Notes: generated by a model not told the origin, from the sequence alone. Shown: positions 1-11,399, counted from the first letter of the stretch. The stretch is 64,000 nucleotides of DNA from Haliclona indistincta (GCA_964017065.1 OZ024783.1:2901665-2965664); one strand, 5' to 3'. Translations and numbers: made by a program.

Positions 1-1608
1 TCAACTAAACCACGCCCCTCACCTTACTTCCCTCAAGTTGGTGATATTGTGAGTACATGTACTGGTGTGTTATGGATCACTACTGGTCTCTCTCTCTTCC
101 TCTCAGGTGGTGTATTGCCGACAGGGACACGAGCTGTATTGTGATGCTGTCCGTGAGAACAAAGCGTATCCATGGAAACACCAGAGAATGCCCTGGGAGA
201 AGTTCACACTGAGAGTAAGTCTAGTCCATGCTTATACCCATGTTGCTTTAGCTGGCTGTGTCTTTATTATCTATTTCCTCTCCAGCCTCAAGAATTCTGT
301 CAAGTAAAGAACGTTCATTTCGTAGTTGGTCCACCCACTCTCTGCTCTATAACACTAGGTGAGTGACTCGTGTGAAACAACTTTAGAATCTGAACTTGTA
401 GAAAGCTATAATGGAGTCTGACTAACTGATTTATATTCTTCTCTTCTATAGCTCTCTTGTCTCCTCCAATCTCTGATGCTCCATGCTCCAGTCAACAAGC
501 TATGGCTGCCAATCAACAAGTAGTGTTTACCTTCAAGTAAGCACTGCCTCCTCTCTCTCACTCCCTCCCTCCCTCCCATCCATCTCTCTCTCCTTCCATC
601 CATCCCTCTCTCCCTCCCTCTCTCCCTCCATCACTTCCTACTTTCCTTCTTCTCTCTCTCTCCCTCTCTCTCTACCTCCGTCCCTCCCTCCCTCCCTCCT
701 TCCATCCATCCATCCATCCATCCATCCATCCATCCATCCATCCATCCATCCATCCATCCATCCATCCATCCATCCATCCATCCATCCATCCATCCATCCA
801 TCCATCCATCCATCCATCCATCCATCCATCCATCCATCCATCCATCCATCCATCCATTTCTTTATCATAATATCACATGTTCCATGATATGGATATTGTA
901 TTGGACTTCATTATTCTCGAACAAGTCTACAAAGAAAGTCTCAAGCAACAGTGGTCGTCTGGAGACCGGTTCCAGAGCTTCATAGACGACCAGTACTGGT
1001 TTGGGACCATCCTGAAGCGTAGACCATTCTCTGAAGACACTCCTAACAGTGTATGGCAGATGTACCATATCAAGTGGGACGATGGCGCTACCGATCAGCT
1101 CAGTCCATGGGACCTTCACCCACTAGAGATTGACAATGGTGAAACAAATGCAGGTACACAAGATTATATGTTACACGATGATGCAACTATTGACTATCTC
1201 TCTCCTCTCTCTCTCTCCCTCTCCTGCTCTCTCTCTCTCCCTCTCCTACTCTCTCTCTCTCCCTCTCCTGCTCCCTTCCTCCCTCCCTCTCTCTCCTGGC
1301 CCTCTCTCTCTCTCTTCTCTAGAGTCCTTCACTCCTCTGGTCTCATGTGAGGACCTCCTCTCAGCGTGGGACAGTGAAGGTGAGAGGGAACGGATCCTTC
1401 AAGGACTAGATGCCATCTTGGAGAAGGAAGAAGATGAACTAGAAGAAGCAGACATGTTCCTGGACCCAGTAGATCTCGATGAGGAGCCGACATATTGTAC
1501 AGTGGTACCTTTTCCAACAAGTGTATCAACTATAGCTGAGAGATTGAGAAATGGGTTTTACAGGTACGAACAGGAATAGTTAGAAATATAATGATACACA
1601 GATGTAAT

Positions 1609-1654
<46 letters not shown>

Positions 1655-3624
1655 TCTCTCCAGACGGAAGATAGCTCTCATCTGGGAGGTTGTGTTGCTG
1701 GCTCGTAATGCACTATCTTACAACGAAGAAACCAGTCTCATTGTCAAGCATGGAAAAATTTTTGTACAAACTTTACTAAAATTTATCAGGTTACCCATCA
1801 AAATTGATATTTGTTGAAAAATTTTACCAATTTTTGTACTTGCAGGACTCCTTCGTGTAGCAATATAATGGAGTGTTATCGTCCTGACCTTTCTGTAGCC
1901 GATGATGACCTTCCCACAGAGGTCATTGCTCCGGAGGTCGAACTGGTTGAAGCAGAGGAACTGTTCACTGCTCCAACTGAGACAAAGATAGCACCATCCT
2001 CACCCGTGAAGAGAAAATCAAAGGTTGATAACTTCATGACTCATGTGTAAGGTGGTGAGTGAGTTTGGTTTCCTGCAGAGACTACAAAATCTGATGGATC
2101 GTAGTGAAGAAGCAGAAGAGGAGAATATGGAGGTCGAGCAAGATACTCCCGAGCTGACAACTGAGCTAGTGAACAACAGAGACCAACTGGTTAGTAACTC
2201 ACTCACTCACTCACTCACTCACTCACTCACTGGCACCTCTCTCTCTATTCTCCTCAGCTCTGGTTTGATGCTGCTGTGCAGTTGTTGGATGATCTCTGTC
2301 AGAACGAAAACTCACCTCCTTTCCTGAAACCAGTGGACACAGAAACATTTCCAGTGAGCTAATAGAGTCATCACCCACTCACTCATGTGTTCTCTCTCTC
2401 TCTCTCTCTCCCTCACTTTCTCTCTCTCAGGACTATCCATTGGTTGTTTGTTGTCCGATGGATCTTAGTCTAGTTCGTCAGAAGCTCTCTGAGGGTCACT
2501 ATCGAGTGCCAAGAGAGCTCATTTATGATGTTAGACTGATCTTTAGTAACGCTAAAGAGTACAATCAACACAAATCACAGGTTTGCATACTCTTGTACAT
2601 CCCAGTATACTCTTTTATATCCCAGTATACTATTTCAAGTCTCAGTATACTCTTGCACATTTCAGTATACTATTGCATATCCTAGTATACTATTTTACGT
2701 CTCAGTATACTCTTGCAAATTCCAGTATACTCTTTCACATTCCAGTATACTCCTGTACATCCCAGTATTCTCTTGTACATCCCAGTATACTCTTGTACAT
2801 CCCAATATACTCTTGTATATTCCAGTATACTATTTCACGTCTCAGTATACTCTTGTAAATTCCAGTATACTCTTTCACATTCCAGTATACTCTTGTACAT
2901 CTCAGTGTACTCTTGCGTATCTCAGTATACTCTTGTGTATCTCAGTATAGTACTTTAGAAAATGCCCACAAAAATTAAAACAAAAGTCTTGCACAATGTG
3001 TGATGTGAAATTGTAGTTTTACAGAATAATAATCGTTAACTTACATGTACACATGTATAATTTGATGTTTCCTCCTCACAGGTCTACAAGATGGCTAAGT
3101 CTCTTCAAGCGTTGTTTGAGATCAAGGTACTGGAGTTCCTGAAATCATGTCAATCTGAGGACAGCAGACCAGTCTATGGCACCAGACGAACCCTCGGTAT
3201 TCTAGCGGAATCCACTCCACAGATCCCATCTAGACTAAGATCATCTTCTCACAGCACTGCAGACACAATGAGCAGTTTGATAATGAACGGACTATCAACC
3301 TCGACTGAAGAACTCTCCTCAAACGATGAATCTGAGAGCAGAGATGAACTGTCCATTGAAGAGGAGGAGGTGGGCGTGGTCAGAAGACGCGTGACCACTA
3401 GGAGTAGATCACAGCGGAAGAGACGATATGATGATCAGGAAGGGGGCGGGGCAGTGGGCAGGGTAGTGACTAGGTCAGCGTCAAAGAGACTCAGACGATT
3501 GAGCATGTCAGATGATGAGGAAGATGATGAGTTAGAGGATGAAGAAGATGAGGTTATTCCACGAGTATCACACATTGTCACTACGCGAACTGGTAGAACA
3601 GTCAAACCAACCATCAAATATTAA
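1..3624 (+). CDS. BRWD/PHIP-like protein, copy A (5' partial, probably splice-damaged)
   Basis: This is the 3' half of a gene resembling BRWD1/BRWD3/PHIP, nuclear proteins with WD40 repeats and two bromodomains that read acetylated chromatin. Inferred exons: <1-48, 107-214, 286-358, 452-536, 879-1153, 1323-1563, 1664-1789, 1846-2023, 2079-2189, 2258-2353, 2431-2580, 3082-3624. Recognisable pieces are the YFPQVGD region, the RFHD...WSSGDRFQS region, bromodomain 1 ([18 protein letters not shown]) and bromodomain 2 ([25 protein letters not shown]), followed by an acidic/basic tail ending KPTIKY. The acceptor before the 879 exon reads CACAT where the sister copies have CACAG, directly after a large CCAT expansion, so this copy may skip that exon or be non-functional. 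The window edge cuts its 5' part. Family assignment is strong; activity is unknown. Confidence 0.8.
702..856. repeat. (CCAT)n microsatellite in BRWD-A intron
   Basis: About 38 uninterrupted tetranucleotide copies sit at the 3' end of the intron before the RFHD exon. The sister introns at 38760-38945 and 53815-53890 carry (CT)n/(CCCT)n instead, so the expansion is specific to this copy. Confidence 0.95.
2585..2950. repeat. 20-bp intronic minisatellite (CAGTATACTCTTGTACATCC type)
   Basis: About 18 degenerate copies of a 20-bp unit built on CAGTATACT fill the last BRWD intron, between the bromodomain-2 exon and the terminal exon. The open frames here reflect the 60-bp superperiod, not coding. 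The same array occurs at the same place in copies B, D and E. Confidence 0.95.
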
Positions 3625-4024
3625 TAGTACTTCATTTTGTGGTTATTATTTTAAATTGAAATCTAAAACCTTTTACATTTGGTGCAGTGCTATTCATTGG
3701 CTACATGTTATGTTGTCATGTCATTGTTTAGAGAGAGTGAGGGAGGGAGAGAAGAACTTTCATACATTATTACTACGGTATCTTAGGATGATTTCGTCAT
3801 CACTGTTTGTGTACAGGTGGTGTCGCCTTCTGCAAGGTAAGCCAGTTAGTGACAAGAGGAACCAACTCATCACCATGGCAATGCAGCTACACAGCAAGGC
3901 TGGCACAACCCACTATATTATGCATTCTCACAATAGACACTAACACCACTGCAAATAAAGTTAATCAGATTCATTGACAACTATAGCTACGGCCTTGAAA
4001 GGTGTGGCTTGTTTGTGGACAGTT
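3625..4024. promoter_or_regulatory. BRWD-A to NLR-A intergenic spacer
   Basis: This short spacer holds a BRWD 3' end (GCAAATAAAG near 3951 is a possible poly(A) signal) and the NLR 5' region. A block reading GAAAGGTGTGGCTTGTTT, about 25 bp before the NLR ATG, recurs before exon 1 of NLR-B, D and E and is the best candidate for a shared core-promoter or 5' UTR element. The function is inferred from conservation only. Confidence 0.45.
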
Positions 4025-6972
4025 ATGGCGTCTTGTGGCGATCAGGTAAGACTGTTTCTTTAGCGTGATCAGTCCATAGCTACCGCATTGTTGTATGTAG
4101 TCTGATAATACTAATAATACTTGTCTGTATGTATAATCTTCGTCTGCTGTTCAGGAGACCGAGAGCGCTGAGTACCGCTCGTTCCAAAGGCATTATGCTG
4201 ACCTGTTCAAATCCATTGGTGACCCAACTTCACTGGCAGCAGAGCTGTACTCCGCTGGTCTACTGTCACGAGAGACGAGAATGAACATTTCTGATTCGAC
4301 TCATAGACAGCAGAAAGTGACAGAGCTACTAGTCGCGACAGAAACAGCAATCCGACTAGACTCCAGCAACTACCACAAGTTTGTGGAAGCACTAGAGAAG
4401 GACAGTTCAATGCAGCACCTCTGTGGCAAGCTGAGGTCCACATGTGGTGAGTGTGATAATGTGTGTCTGAGTACATCCACTGACCAGTGCATGGTGTTCT
4501 GATGTAGCTCAACTCAAGTCACTGCACACTCCTCAACTGGTGTCGTCCCTACCACCAAACACATCAGCTGGTGAGTAGAGAATGTGTGTATGGTGGAATA
4601 ACATGTGACAGTGTCTTACAGCACTGACCAATGATAGTATGATACCATCCTCCATCACCTCTTCATCTCATTCGAGCACAACAGGTATAATGACATACTC
4701 AGTCACTAATGACCAGTGGATGATGTGTTTTCTCTCCTCAGCTATCACCAGGAAACAGTACAAACAGTTCCTAAAGAAATGTTACCGACAGCCACTCCCT
4801 GATGATGATAAGCTACTCACTACTGCCAGCAAGCACTATATTGAGCTAGCTGTCATCAGCAAGAAGGGTATCACCAGGAAGCAAGCAGATGAGTTTACTA
4901 GAAAAAGTCTCCACGGTTTAACTGAAGAGATCTTGCGTGAGAAAGCTCCGATAGCACTAGATCATATACTAAAGCCCAGAGAGGATGGTAGACCAGTACG
5001 TTGTGTCCTGGTGGAGGGTGCACCAGGTATCGGCAAGAGCACACTGGCATGGGAGGTGTGTCACAAGTGGGAGGAGTTAGAGAGTGTGAAGCAGTGCGAG
5101 TTAGTGGTACTAGTTCGCTTGAGAGAGAAGAAGGCTCAAGAGGCACGCTGCCTTGAGGACCTGCTGCCGTGTGATGCTACCACTAACACGAAGGAGCTCT
5201 TGGGTGCAATAGGAGAAGGAGAAGGCATGCTTATCGTGTGCGATGGGTTTGATGAGCTTCCTCGTGAGCAGCGACAGGAGGGCTCAGTCTACATAGATCT
5301 ACTCAAGGGTAGGCTCCTGGCAGAGGCTACTATTATTGTCACCAGTCGTCCTTCAGTAAGTGCTGAGCTCTGGAGTCTCTGCCAGCATAACATAGACAGG
5401 CACCTCGAGGTGATAGGTTTCACTAGAGAGGATATCAAGAGGTTTGCTGAGAGCGTGTTTAGTGGGGATATCCTGGCAGGGTTCTTCTCTTACATCACCA
5501 GTAATCCTCCCATACATGGTATGATGTACATCCCTCTCAATGCCGTCTTTGTAGCCCTGATATACCAGGACAGCTATGACACAGATACTCCCTTCCCTAC
5601 AACCATGACACAGCTCTTTGACGCTCTCATTTGTGGTCTCATTCGCAGGCACCTCGTGTCCACATGTCGGGTTCCTAGCGAATATTGCATGCCTCCTTCC
5701 CTCCAGCGTATAGAGGACATTAGCAAGCTTCCTCCTGTAGTCGCTCAGCAGCTTCTTCAGCTAGCCAAGGTGGCCTATGAGAGTTTTTGTGAGAAAAGGT
5801 TCGTCTTCACTGACCTTGGTGAGGACTTTGAGCATCTTGGGACAATGAAAAAGACCACAAGTGTGAATGTGTGTACAGGTCCTGGGTGCTCCTACTCCTT
5901 CCTCCATCTCACTCTTCAAGAATACTTGACTGCCCTCCATATTGCTATTGTGAATCCTAGTGGCTTTAAACTGGTAGAATGGCTAAAGGAACGTAGTGTT
6001 GTTGTAAGGTTTCTGGCAGCAATGTACAGACATGATGATTATCATAGTCACCCTGTGTACCAGGAGTTGGTACAGCTGCTTGCCTTTGAGGATCTACAGT
6101 TGGTCCATTGTGCATATGAGTGTCCTAGCATTATGGATAGTGTGAAGGTGGACTATGGCTATTATAGTAAATATGATACAATCGATGTTACACCAGTAGT
6201 TGGTTTTGACAGGTATGCCACAGGATACTGCATCAGCCACTTTGATGAAAGATGGGGTCTTGCATTGGGTGATGAGCCAGAGGTAGATATTGATCTCCTG
6301 GTGAAGGGTCTTAGGTCCTCATCTATTGCTAAAGGGAGAATTGTGTCGTTAAACATGACTGGATCATCCATTTCTGTAATTATTACATTAAGAGAGTTTT
6401 CCCGACTTAAAAAACTTGATTTATTTTTTATTGAGGTTAACATTGATCATGATGATCTGGTCATCTTCCAGCAGCTGATAGCACCAGGGAGTGAACTGGA
6501 ATATCTAGATATTTCAGGTATTATATCACAAATTAGTAGTCTATTGATCCCAATAATATTTCAACCCTCTTCATTGCAAGAACTTACCTTGGACACTGAT
6601 GACACTATCAATGAAACTCAGCTTCTTCCACATGGTAACACAAACCTCAAGAAACTTACCATTTCCTCTAACCTTCTTCACTCGCTAGCTGCATTGATCG
6701 TGAATATCACTTCACTGACCTACCTGGAGATTAGTGATCTACGAGACAGTGACCTACCTGTTCTCACTAACATTGTACAGTCACACCACACACTAGAAGT
6801 ACTGACTATTAACAGGATTAAAAATTGTACTGACTCTACTAACCTGCTCCAACTGATCGAGGCTGCTGATAGTAACGAACATGTAGTAACATTCAAACTT
6901 GATATTTCAGACTATTATTTCAAGCTACCACCACACATCCATGAACAATATAAGCATCTGTTAAAACGATAA
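4025..6972 (+). CDS. NLR-A: CARD-like - NACHT - LRR receptor, intact
   Basis: This is an NLR-type innate sensor. Inferred exons: 4025-4045 (MASCGDQ), 4155-4446, 4508-4570, 4622-4684, 4742-6972; all internal joins are phase 0 or 1 and in frame. Exon 2 encodes a helical CARD/death-fold domain (about 97 residues, with LLSRETR and NYHKFVEALEKD). The long exon carries, counted from the in-frame Met at 4639, Walker A GAPGIGKST (about residue 127), Walker B IVCDGFDELP (about 199), sensor-like IIVTSRPS (about 232), the NLR motif FLHLTLQEYL (about 421), then degenerate leucine-rich repeats from about residue 590 to the stop. The family oligomerises via NACHT and signals through the N-terminal death fold; the ligand is unknown. 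A 57-nt segment (4685-4741) may be retained or spliced. No lesion is visible in this copy. Confidence 0.85.
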
Positions 6973-7910
6973 TTTATTATTGACGTTTGAACTGAATGAT
7001 GATGAATATGTGCACAATATGATTTCTTCTTTCAGTGTGTAGTAGCAGTTTACTTTATGTTATTATACAACATCTTTTGGTTTCTTCGAATAATATGTCA
7101 CTAGATGAATTACTTTACTATTATTAGTTTTGAATTATTTACCTCAACTACAGTGTATATTGTTTCTCTTTTGTCACTCCTGTTTAGTGCAGCCATGTAA
7201 CTGTGTTCTATTGTTTGATTTGAATAGTATTCTTGCACATGAACATGTTTCTATCTCATGTACAGTAAATTAGATAATGATAGTAGCACAGCACTACAGT
7301 AACTACCTGGAAACAGTACTACACTGAATTGGAACAATTCTATCTTTATAATTCTATAAGAATCTGTTAAAACCTTGTAATTAATGATAATACATGTACT
7401 TATGTGTTCATTATGATTTCAGTCTTTTTATATAACAGTTCAATATTTGAATAATTTTTGAACTACTTTGTCTTTTTTCATGTACATGTGTAGAATGCAT
7501 AATTTCTTAATATTTTTTGTCACTCCTGTTTTGTAATTGTTAGCTACTTTAATTTGTGCAGAGTTTGAATATGTGTAATTTTTCAAATCATGTTTCTATC
7601 TCACGTGCAATACATTAGATAGTGATGATGGGTAGTATACTGCCTGGAGGAGGAGTACTGGAAGATGATGCATGACTTGGAATGGATTGCAACAGCTTTG
7701 AGTTCATGCTCTTAGCTTGAGCTAGCTTGCTAATTCATGACATTTCATAGTATAATGATCATGAAAATATAAACTTAGTTTTCAAGTTATAATCAACGTT
7801 AAATAAAATTCTATAATTAATCAGAGCTCAAGTTGCTCATAGCAAATAAAGAGGAGAGTGGGATCAGATTCAGATCTGTGTGGTGCTTTATCTTGATTGA
7901 TATAGTGCAG
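6973..7910. other. NLR-A 3' flank, duplicated with the array
   Basis: No gene is seen in this AT-rich stretch. It closely matches 45244-46080 and 60405-61200, and more patchily 16149-16640, so it is part of the segmental duplication unit. The poly(A)-like AATAAA sites are near 7801 and 7845. Confidence 0.7.
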
Positions 7911-8010
7911 TCATGCAATGCACCAGTGATGATGAAAAGACAGAGATGGGTGCGTGGGACATGCAGTACATACAGATGAAAGACAACGAAGTGCTGCTAG
8001 CTAATTCAAA

Positions 8011-8018
8011 TTTCCCGC
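8011..8018 (+). promoter_or_regulatory. E2F-like motif upstream of Death gene A
   Basis: TTTCCCGC matches the E2F consensus and lies about 60 bp before the predicted Death-gene ATG, next to a conserved GGAGGCGCGGTTGGTTACGC block. The same motif is kept before copies D (46230), E (61780) and the 34.4-kb fragment (34390). Regulation by E2F is inference. Confidence 0.4.
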
Positions 8019-8078
8019 CCTGTAATCCGGAGGCGCGGTTGGTTACGCCCACTAACACACGCGGCATGCAATGGCGGC

Positions 8079-9148
8079 ATGCATTCCCCGCGAGAGACTC
8101 GTACTAACATCTCTCAGGCTCTGATCATCTCTGGTACTACAAACTCTGGTCCTCTATCATGTGAGTGAAGTGATTTTTACAAAGTTGAGCTTTTCTATTT
8201 CTCTCCGGCAGCTGACAGACCCTCTTATGATCAGCTCCTTCATCTCAAGAAACCTGATGGGTCTTCGCTGAGAGTTATTCGATGGATCTCATCATTGGAA
8301 CAATGGCAGTGCACGGACCTAGCTCACATGCTCTTGAAGGATGATGATCTAGTGAGAAGGTATCAGAAGGAATGCAAAGACAAGAACGAGTTTGTTCGGA
8401 GGGTCCTGGACGACAGGTTGTCACGTGATGACAGAGATCCCAATGATTCAGCTGTTCCACGTACTTGGTCATCTCTTGCTGAGTGTATCAGTGATGCTGA
8501 TCTACCAGGAGACCTAGCCACACCCATCAATGATGCATGTGCAGGTATGAATGGATGAGAACGCTGTTCCTCATTTTAATATACAGCACTAATTAATTAG
8601 TGGTATTCACAAAGATAGCCTTACGAAAGTGCTTGGTAGATATTTCTTCTCGTGTGATATGTATCACAGTTTGTCTATATACACACACTTGAAGTCACTG
8701 AAGTCTATAATGTGGTGAACTGTTGTTCTATCTAGTAATTCTAACCCTCACTTTTCTCTACTGTAGACAAAGCTATACCCAGGAAGGAACTTGTAGTCAC
8801 TAGAAGTACTGCAACAGAGTGTTCTCTGTCCAGTGGAAGCACCTTACCTGATACAGAACCAGCTGACAGTGCACTCTCTGACACGCGAAACAGTGACACG
8901 GATGAGAAAGGACAGAACACAATGTACGTCAGTATCTTGTATACTAAATCATGTACAAATGCTCTATTTTCTTCACAGTACATCTTCCAGTAGTTCAAGT
9001 ATTGTGGATTGTTACAAGTAAGCTCATGTAAAGAAACATTATTATAGTCTTTTGTGCTCTTCAGTCTACAGAGAGTTAGAAGTATAGTCTTTACCCAACC
9101 AGTGCTGCCTAGTCTTGACACAGCTAGTACTCCCCAGCATGAGACCAG
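8079..9148 (+). CDS. Death-domain protein, copy A (decayed 2A leader, Ser/Thr-rich tail)
   Basis: Inferred exons: 8079-8160, 8212-8544, 8767-8923, 8979-9017, 9065-9148, with phases 1,1,2,2,2 and open throughout. Exon 1 gives a short leader ending IISGTTNSGPLS, which aligns with the true 2A leader of NLR-C (SGDIELNPGP). Exon 2 is a Death domain (LHLKKPDGSSLRVIRW, then RRVLDDRLSRDD and PRTWSSLAECISDADL). Exons 3-5 are Ser/Thr/Asp-rich linker. The last exon ends in phase 2, which is compatible with the BRWD-B exon at 9349, so the transcript may read into it and stop near 9545. Death domains act as homotypic adaptors. Whether this is a free adaptor or a chimera cannot be settled from sequence. 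Confidence 0.6.
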
Positions 9149-9156
9149 GTACCCAT

Positions 9157-9253
9157 TGTGTGTGTGTGTGTGTGCGTGCGTGCGTGCGTGTGTGCGTGTG
9201 TGTGTGTGTGTGCTATCATTACATCTAGTCACTAGTATCACTAGTACTGTAGG

Positions 9254-9304
<51 letters not shown>
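9157..9304. repeat. (GT)n and (CT)n tracts between Death A and BRWD-B
   Basis: A GT/GC tract (about 9157-9212) and a CT tract (about 9255-9304) lie inside the putative intron joining the last Death exon to the BRWD exon. The CT run supplies a polypyrimidine tract before the acceptor. Confidence 0.9.
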
Positions 9305-9307
<3 letters not shown>

Positions 9308-9876
9308 TGCCTCTGTCTTTAATTCACATGTTATCTCTTCATCACAGGTTCCATGATATGATCAATGTGTGTGACTTTATAATTCTCATTCAACTCTATG
9401 AGAACAGTATCAAGCGAAAGTGGTCGTCTGGGGACAGGTTCCAGAGCCTCGTATGTGACCGGTACTATCCTGGGACATTCCTGAAGCAGAGACCGTTCTC
9501 TGAGGACACTCCTATAGCAGTGTATGGAATTCCTCCCGAACGATGACAGCATTTATAAATCAGAATGTGACATCAGTGATAGAAATCGTATTCTTTGCGG
9601 ACTAGAACTTATCTTGAGAGCCAAGGTCCCTAAAGAAGTCAAGGAATTTTTCAAAGTTAATCTCTTGAAAGAGCCTTTGTATTGTACAGTCGTAGCCTTT
9701 CCAACCAGCATCTCTATAATAACTGAGAGATTAAGAAATGGATTTTACAGGTAACATTTGGTGTGCATGCTTGCAACTTGCAATATTTCCTCTCTCTCTT
9801 CGTCTCTCTCTCTCTCCCTCAGCCGAAAGAAAGCTCTCACATATGGGAGGTTAGGCTGCTGTTTCGACAGTGGTAA

Positions 9877-10393
9877 GAAAAACCACTTCTTAAATTGTAC
9901 ACTTACACCTGTACCAATAGACGAAGAGAGAGACGATGAAATGTCTTGTGACCAAGGTGAAAGTACAACAAATCATAATAATTATACACATTATGATTGC
10001 CAATGCATGCAGACTTTGATGAAGAGGTACTAGGAACTAGTGTGGAGGTGGAGGACGACAGTGAAACAACTCAGGATGAGAAAGAAGAGGAGGAGGAAGA
10101 AGAGATGCTGATGCCTATAAAGAAAAAATTCAGTTATGAAAAACTGTTGAAAATTGTAACCCGATTTCATAACGCTATTTATTACACAGCCAACTTTGTG
10201 TGGCTTTTGCTGATAGAAATAACCCACGGTGGTCTTCTTTGACCCAAATTGTCAAATTGAAGGCCTACATAACACAACTAACCCGGGCAGTCAGAGAAGT
10301 TGCTCTCAAGAGAAGAGGTGTTAGAGGCCCCGATATGGAAGGACACATAATTTATAAGAAACAAAGACCCTCGCTCGGGCAATAACGCTCGGG
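9877..10393 (+). other. Unidentified insertion replacing BRWD-B exon sequence
   Basis: This segment has no counterpart in the other BRWD copies. It contains an acidic coding-like stretch (DFDEEVLGTSVEVEDD.., 10015-10110) and a lysine-rich run (MPIKKKFSYEKLLKIV), with a possible intron (gtgaaa at 9956 to gcatgcag at 10012). I do not recognise the protein. It could be a transposase or exapted exon fragment. No clear terminal repeats or target duplication are visible. Confidence 0.45.
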
Positions 10394-11149
10394 AACTGGT
10401 TGAAGCAGAGGAACTGTTCACTGCTCCAACTGAGACAAAGATAGCACCATCCTCACCTGTGAAGAGAAAATCAAAGGTTGATAACTTCATGACTCATGTG
10501 TAAGGTGGTGAGTGAGTTTGGTTTCCTGCAGAGACTACAAAATCTGATGGATCGTAGTGAAGAAGCAGAAGAGGAGAAGATGGAGGTCGAGCAAGATGAG
10601 CTTGTGAACAACAGAGACCAACTGGTTAGTAACTCACTCACTCACTCACTCACTCACTCACTCACTCACTCACTCACTCACTCACTCATTCGCTCACTCA
10701 CTCACTCATTCACTCACTCACTCACTGGTACCTCTCTCTCTCTCTCTATTCTCCTCAGCTCTGGTTTGATGCTGCTGTGCAGTTCTTGGACGATCTCTGT
10801 CAAAACGAAAACTCACCTCCTTTCCTGAAACCAGTGGACACAGAAACATGTCCAGTGAGTAAATAGAGTCATCACTCACTCACTCACTCACTCACCCTCA
10901 TTCACTCATGTGTTCTCTCCCTCCCTCTCACTTTCGAATTCTCTCTCTCTCTCTCCCTCTCTTTCACTTTCTCTCTCTCAGGACTATCCATTGGTTGTTT
11001 GTTGTCCGATGGATCTTAGTCTAGTTCGTCAGAAGCTCTCTGAGGGTCACTATCGAGTGCAAAGAGAGCTCATTGATGATGTTAGACTGATCTTTACTAA
11101 CGCTAAAGAGTATAATCAACACAAATCACAGGTTTGTATATCCTAGTAA

Positions 11150-11352
11150 TGTCTTGTACACCCCAGTATACTATTGCACATCTCAGTATACTCTTGTACA
11201 TCTCAGTGTACTCTTGCACATCCCAGTATACTCTTGTATATCTCAGTATACTATTTCTCGTCTCAGTGTACTCTTGCACATTCCAGTATACGCTTGTACA
11301 TCTCACTGTACTCTTGTGTATCTCAGTATACTTTTGCATATCTCAGTATAGT
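11150..11352. repeat. 20-bp intronic minisatellite, copy B
   Basis: About ten copies of the CAGTATACT-based unit lie in the last intron of BRWD-B, shorter than in copies A and D. Confidence 0.9.
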
Positions 11353-11399
11353 CCAAAGAAAATGCCCACAGAAATTAGAATTTAGTACAAAAGTCTTAC

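Noticed and set aside
483..887. Reading frames over CCAT, CT, ACTC and GT repeats (HPSI, SLSL, MDGW, THSL, CVCV products)
   Set aside because: They are by-products of microsatellites with no stop in some frames, lie in introns between recognisable exons, and are not conserved between copies.
2583..2958. CRISPR-like array of 20-bp repeats
   Set aside because: Units are contiguous and degenerate with no unique spacers; the host is eukaryotic and the array sits in an intron.
4898..5146. Minus-strand frames opposite the NACHT region of each NLR
   Set aside because: They are mirror frames of strongly conserved coding sequence, repeated in every copy, with no independent gene signals.
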